Below are positions 59,922 through 64,000 of a stretch of 64,000 nucleotides of DNA, piece after piece. This DNA comes from Cohnella ginsengisoli (GTDB taxonomy: Bacteria > Bacillota > Bacilli > Paenibacillales > Paenibacillaceae): the NCBI RefSeq assembly GCF_029525555.1, contig NZ_JAPDHZ010000003.1:1240001-1304000 (forward strand), written 5' to 3'. Position 1 is the first letter of the stretch, and each line of letters starts with the position of its first letter. Position numbers and translations under genes: made by a program. The notes beneath the pieces are model-generated. The model worked only from the letters and a program-made list of their open reading frames with translations, was not told the origin of the DNA and did no database searches.

Positions 59922-61533
59922 TTACTTAAAATCGTCCAGCTTCTTGTCTTTCAGCGCTGCGTTGATTTGTTTGGTATACTCCGTGAAAATGTCGCGCCCT
60001 CTGAACTTGGTCATCAGCTCTTCGCGGTATTGCGGCCAGTTTTTGCCGCTCTTGTCGTCGAGCACGGCCTTGGCGTGGAACTTGCTCATCTGGCTGCGGA
60101 AATCTCCGATATTGATGCCATCCGGCGGAACCAGGCTAACCGGCGGCAGTGCGTTGTGTTTCGGGAAGCCTTCCACCGTCTTGAGAATCGCGCGGTCATG
60201 CTCGGATACGCGGGAGTCGATCAGTTCCAGCCCGAGCACGTTCGGTTCGTCCGGCGTGAACACCGCATACACGTTCAGCCAGTTGCCGGCTTTCGCGATA
60301 TCGCTTTCGAAAGCATCCACGTTAAGCGTGATTTTGTTGCCGTCTTTCGAATAGTGCTTGCCTTCTTGCCCGTAGTGAGTGAGCAAGAAGCCTTCCTCGC
60401 TGGTCAGCCAGTCCACGATTTCCAGGGATCGCTTCACTTTTTCCGGATTTTTGTCGGCTGTCGCTTTGCTGATCAGAATGGTACTCTCCGGCACGTTGTA
60501 TTTCCACATCACCGGCTGATCAAGCGGGAAGATCGGCTGCCAATCCGCATTCGGATCAAGCGCCTTCGTGCGGTTTTGCAGCGAGGTCGCCACGCTGTCC
60601 AGCGCGACGGTCTTGTCGCCCGGCGTAAAGATCATGCCTACCTTGCCTTGCGCCGCTTTATCGATATGGGCCGGCGGCTTGTTCAGGAACCAGTCGGGAT
60701 CGACGATGCCGGCTTCGTTCCACGCCACCACTTGATCGATTACGTTTTGCACTTTCAGATCCGTCCGGTTATCGACAAAGCGATTGTCCGCGATCATAAA
60801 GTCGGCGACAAAACCGTTATTGAGCCACTGCGGAAAATCCAGCGGCAAACTCAGGCCGCTTCCCGCCGCGGAGAATCCGTACGTATCCTGCTTGCCGTTG
60901 CCGTCGGGATCGTCCTTGGTGAACTTGGTCATCACGTCGGTCAACTCCGCGTACGTATGAGGCGCCTTCAGTCCCAACTTATCGAGCCAATCCTGCCGAA
61001 TGTACCAAGAAGCATACGTATTGCGCTGGAAGGGCAGCATGGCGCGCGAGAACTCCCCCTTGCTTCAGCTGGAACGCATCCACTTCCTCCTTGCTGACCC
61101 ACTTGAAGTAGTTCGGCATCGTCTCCGGCGTCACGAACGAATCCAGATTGGTCGTGATGCCGTCATGAATGTACTTTTGCGATTCGGCGGCGCCTGCGAT
61201 AAACAAATCAGGCGCGCTTCCGCCGGCGAGCGTAGCGTTCAGCTTGTCATGATACTCTTTGCCGACGACCATATAATCGATTTTCAAATCGACATTGAAT
61301 TTGTCTTCGATCGTTTTCTTTACAAAATCCTTGTCTGCCGACGGCAGCGTGACATTCGCCAGGAATGCGCTCGTAACCGACCAATTCAGCGATAGCTTGG
61401 ACTGCTTTGCGTTTTCCGAGGCTTTCGGAGAATTCGAAGCATTTGAAGAATTCGAAGCATTCGAGTTGTCCTTCGAACACGCTGTAAGCGCAACCATAGC
61501 TGTCAAGCCGATCGCTAACCATTTTTTATTCAT
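59922..61533 (-). CDS. Extracellular solute-binding lipoprotein, ABC importer 3, frameshifted
   Basis: About 536 aa after removing one base from C5 at 61055-61059, joining VSKEEVDAFQLKQG to EFSRAMLPFQRNTYASWYIR. Signal segment KKWLAIGLTAMVALTAC has lipobox ALTAC, followed by an Asn/Ser/Lys-rich linker (SNASNSSNASNSPKASE). Shared landmarks are QDWLDKLGLKAPHTYAELTD and FTKDDPDGNGKQDTYGFSA. First gene of the operon importer 3, kinase, regulator. A TATAAT box and a cre-like site lie upstream. Confidence 0.92.
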
Positions 61534-61605
61534 CCATTTCCAACACCCTTCTGTTCGCTGTTGTTCGTAAACATGACCTGATCCCCTATGCGCTGCTACC
61601 TAACT

Positions 61606-61619
61606 TGTTAGCGTTTACT
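61606..61619 (-). promoter_or_regulatory. cre-like operator at the importer 3 promoter
   Basis: On the minus strand AGTAAACGCTAACA, 13 of 14 positions of the cre consensus. It lies just downstream of a perfect TATAAT box (61632-61627), in the same arrangement as at 54327 and 29512. Confidence 0.65.
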
Positions 61620-61695
61620 TGAATTCATTATAGGTGCTGCTTATGGGGGGGAACTAGCAGGCTGGTTCAAGAAATCGTGTGCGGAATCAAGAAAT

Positions 61696-61722
61696 TTGAC
61701 GAGGGGGTATTGATGTTATAAT
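61696..61722 (+). promoter_or_regulatory. Sigma-A-type promoter of the DsbA-like gene
   Basis: TTGACG (61696-61701) and TATAAT (61717-61722) with a 15-base spacer, slightly short. The expected start near 61729 leaves a leader of about 25 bases before ATG 61754. Confidence 0.5.
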
Positions 61723-61753
61723 CATGGCAAGCCAGCAAAAAAGGGGATTGAAC

Positions 61754-62271
61754 ATGACACGAGTTATCGAAAATGCATTTTTAAGCTATGGCAAGGAAGA
61801 TGCACCTGTAAAAGTAGAAGTGTTTTTAAATTTGGCGTGCCCGTATTGCGCAACATTCTTTCAAGCTGCTGATGAAACATTGCCTTCTTATATCGAGAAC
61901 GGACAAGTTCAATATGCGGTTAAACACTATGACAAACCGCGCGAAATGCTTTTCTACGGCTCGCTCGCGAACGCCTTTTTTAGACTACAAGGATCCGGAG
62001 CGAGTCTACGAGCTGATGAAGGATTTATTCGCCAAACAAAGCCAGTGGAGCGAAGCCGACAGCCATTCGATTAAAAAAAATGTTAACCGAAGCGTATGGG
62101 TTACAGGAACAACCTGATAACATCGACTTAAGTTTAAGCATTATTGCAGAAGCCATTCAACGTCATGTGAAGATGGTGCCGACCGTATTCATTAACGGCA
62201 ATGAAATCCAATACCCTGATGAAATTGATGCAAGCGGGTTAATAAAAGAAGTCGAACAAGCCTTGGCCTAA
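61754..62271 (+). CDS. DsbA-family thiol-disulfide protein, two frameshifts
   Basis: About 171 aa from MTRVIENAFLSYGKEDAPVK (61754), behind AAAGGGGATTG. Removing one base from T6 at 61976-61981 (SLANAF continues LDYKDPERVYELMKDLFAKQ) and one from A8 at 62073-62080 (SHSIKK continues MLTEAYGLQEQPDNIDLSLS) restores a DsbA-like thioredoxin fold. The active site is LNLACPYCATFF, and the cis-Pro segment is KMVPTVFINGNEI. There is no signal peptide, so it is predicted to act in the cytoplasm, unlike secreted BdbD-type oxidases. Single gene between its own promoter and terminator. Confidence 0.87.
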
Positions 62272-62308
62272 GAAATGCTGTATGACGAAAAATGAGCGCA
62301 AAACAGAA

Positions 62309-62340
62309 CCCCCGAAACCGTATGCGTTTCGGGGGGTGTT
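62309..62340 (+). terminator. Terminator of the DsbA-like gene
   Basis: CCCCCGAAAC (62309-62318) pairs perfectly with GTTTCGGGGG (62326-62335) around CGTATGC, followed by GTGTTT. It starts 38 bases after the stop codon. Confidence 0.75.
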
Positions 62341-62764
62341 TATGGTCGACATAAGGTTTCCGTCTATGCTGCAAGGTTCCTATGAAGTGGATGTTGCTCA
62401 TCTTTGCTCAATTCGTTGGCTTGAGAGTTCCCGGACGGGCACAGGTACGATACAGATGAAGGCCAATGCGTTCGCCTCGATCCAAGTCCGTTCCCGATGT
62501 TTCTTCGGCATATGCGAAGTCCATTTTCCCAAAATAACGATTCACCGCAACAGCTCCAAAATCCTTTTTTGCATCTGAAAGCGGGATGAGCGAAATGGGA
62601 CAGCCGCGCATGAGCTGCGATCTGGACATAAGCCTATACTTTTGCCGCCGATACGGAGAGAGCAAATTGAATGTAAAAATCGCCCTTGTCCGGCTGACTG
62701 AGCCAGACAAAGGCGACTGCGAGCCCGGGAACGCGCCTTGTCGGTCACGTGTCCGCTGGAGGCA
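62341..62764. other. Intergenic region, no convincing gene
   Basis: Two overlapping open frames of about 100 codons exist on opposite strands, but neither has a ribosome site or a recognisable protein pattern. It may hold decayed coding DNA on the minus strand (SLIPLSDAKKDFGAVAVNRY). No RNA element seen. Confidence 0.3.
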
Positions 62765-63519
62765 CTAATCCATATGGATGCCGCCGTTCACTTTCATGCA
62801 GCTGCCGGTGACGAACCGGCTCTCCTCGCCGGCAAAAAAAGGCGATCGCCCCCGACAGGTCATCCGGCAAAGCTACCCGCTGCATCGGAGTCATCGCCGC
62901 GAGCTGCTGCTTGACCGCTTCCGGGGTTACGCTTGACGCTTCCGTTTCGACCAGCCCGGGTGAAACGATGTTGGCGGTCACCCCATAAGGCGCGCTCTCC
63001 AGCGCCACATATTTGACGAACGCTTCAAGCGCCGCCTTGGCCGAGCCGTGTGCGGCCATATAAGGCACCGGGGTGTCGGCCGCATTGCTGGAAACGTAAA
63101 TCATTCTTCCGTATTTCCGTTCGGTCATGGCAGGCAATACGGCTTGCGTCAATGTAAAAGCAGCCTTCATCTCGTCGTTCAACTTCTGGGCTAACTCTTC
63201 CCATTGCATCCCCATTACCGGCTTCATAACAAATGACATATGCGCATTGTTCACCAGAATGTCGATGTCGCCCCATGCTGCCCGAATGGAATCCAGTGCT
63301 TCCCTTACTTGTTCAGGATCGCGCACGTCCGCTTTGGCAAGCGCCGCCTCTCCCCCGGCTTGCCGGATCCGATCCACGACAGCTTGCGCCGACTCCGCCT
63401 GGCGCACATAATTTACGGCAACCTTAGCCCCAAGCCTGGCCAGCTCCAGCGCCGCCGCCGCGCCGATTCCGCGGCCCCCCTCCCGATACGAATGCAACTT
63501 TGCCATGTAAACGATTCAT
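62765..63519 (-). CDS. Short-chain dehydrogenase/reductase (FabG-like), two frameshifts
   Basis: About 250 aa. GGAGGG lies six bases before ATG 63519. Removing one base from C6 at 63475-63480 gives the cofactor site KVAFVSGGGRGIGAAAALEL, and one from A7 at 62834-62840 restores the end AFFAGEESRFVTGSCMKVNG. SDR hallmarks are the TGxxxGIG-like SGGGRGIG, NNAH (usual NNAG), a catalytic Ser-Tyr-Lys set with YVSSNAADTPVPYMAAHGSA in which the usual Tyr of YxxxK appears as HGSAK, and SPGLVETEA. The His in place of the catalytic Tyr is unusual and should be confirmed. Oxidoreductase of unknown substrate. Confidence 0.85.
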
Positions 63520-63863
63520 ACAGTTCCCTCCAAATTGTGCGATACAGAATGTTTGTCGAAAATTTAACTTAAAGAGTCCGGTCACGTTTCCTGTAGCGTA
63601 GCTTGTAGAGACATAGCTGAAGATGATCAAGCCCTCATTTACGCCGACAAGACCGCCGGTTTTCCAATTCCCTGTAACCTATGCTGCGATCAGCAGCATG
63701 CTCACGACAACGCTTCCCGCGCATTTTAGCTATTATGTGATAACATCCTTTTGCTCCTCCTCTAGCTTTTACAAACTTGGATAAGTATTCCTATCTTTTT
63801 TGATCTTATGTTTTTCAACTCAAGTCGAGTAGTGACAGCGGTCATAACTTTAGTCACAGGAAT
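63520..63863. other. Intergenic region with possible decayed coding sequence
   Basis: About 340 bp. A minus-strand stretch reads TGNWKTGGLVGVNEGLIIFS and YVSTSYATGNVTGLFKL, interrupted upstream by a stop and lacking a start; it could be the tail of a lost gene. The promoter of the SDR gene must lie here. Nothing else recognised. Confidence 0.3.
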
Positions 63864-64000
63864 TTATGATGTTGGTTCTTGTTCATTTGCAGTTTTAGGT
63901 AAATATTGTGCCGGAGGTGCCGTTTCCTCAAGATTTGTATAGTTGGAAAGTTGGAGCTTCAAGGAACGATTCTCCTGTTTAAGAGCTTCTATGTCTTTCA
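63864..64000 (-). CDS. Partial gene, C-terminal coiled-coil-like segment
   Basis: The reading frame enters from beyond the window end and stops at TAA 63864. The visible 44 residues read KDIEALKQENRSLKLQLSNY followed by TNLEETAPPAQYLPK, i.e. a short heptad-like helix and a polar tail. Too little to name; it could be a regulator or a transposase subunit. AT-rich compared with the rest of the window. Confidence 0.5.
   Translation of the reverse strand, partial: KDIEALKQENRSLKLQLSNYTNLEETAPPAQYLPKTANEQEPTS

Noticed and set aside
62282..62578. 98-codon plus-strand frame after the DsbA-like gene
   Set aside because: It runs straight through the terminator hairpin and has no ribosome site or recognisable protein pattern.
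5812..63480. Programmed ribosomal frameshifting or phase variation as the cause of the broken genes
   Set aside because: Affects housekeeping and accessory genes alike, always needs removal of one base at a run, and no stimulatory elements are seen; an assembly error is simpler.

Overview
The window looks like chromosomal DNA of a Paenibacillaceae-type Gram-positive bacterium (Paenibacillus or Cohnella relatives). The evidence is SLH surface-layer domains, AGGAGG-type ribosome binding sites, three Lpl/Yte-type sugar ABC importers with YesN/AraC-type regulators, CcpA cre-like operators, lipobox binding proteins and giant secreted multidomain polysaccharide enzymes. I saw no rRNA, tRNA, CRISPR array, phage or IS element.

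Layout. 12-4154: SLH-anchored RCC1 beta-propeller surface protein. 4476-6144: small membrane peptide, a small hidden gene with a C9 tract, and a membrane protein. 6363-20466 (minus strand): a polysaccharide locus with an ABC importer (two permeases, then binding protein), a 2475-aa secreted protein with NodB deacetylase, cohesin and dockerin-like domains, a cohesin-SLH surface protein, a TIM-barrel epimerase and a D-2-hydroxyacid dehydrogenase. A divergent membrane AraC-type regulator lies at 20723-22915. 22978-24628: thiol-redox operon (peroxiredoxin, CcdA-like, CxxC thioredoxin-fold protein), divergent from an OmpR-type two-component system. 26613-29405: methyltransferase, copper-amine-oxidase-N-domain protein, small membrane protein and two gene remnants. 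29560-41349: secreted heparinase-II/III-like giant (plus), then importer 2 and its AraC-type sensor (minus). 41484-48467: TetR/PanE-like divergent pair, SF0329/PIN-domain remnant, tRNA-dihydrouridine synthase, two related small secreted proteins, and a truncated haemoglobin flanked by a LuxR-type response regulator and a histidine kinase. 48531-61533: second heparinase-like giant, a YesN/YesM two-component pair and importer 3. 61754-64000: DsbA-like protein, SDR oxidoreductase and a partial gene.

How they fit. The three importers, secreted lyase- and deacetylase-like giants, surface-display proteins and intracellular sugar enzymes read as several polysaccharide-utilisation loci. Each importer has its own extracellular sensor/AraC regulator, and three loci have a cre-like site at the presumed transcription start, suggesting carbon catabolite repression.

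Major caveat. Sixteen otherwise convincing genes are broken by single-base frameshifts. All of the roughly 23 breaks lie in or next to a homopolymer run and each is repaired by removing one base. This looks like uncorrected homopolymer insertions in the assembly, not biology, so these loci are annotated as full-length CDS with the shift position stated. Coordinates of repaired genes run from start to the repaired stop.
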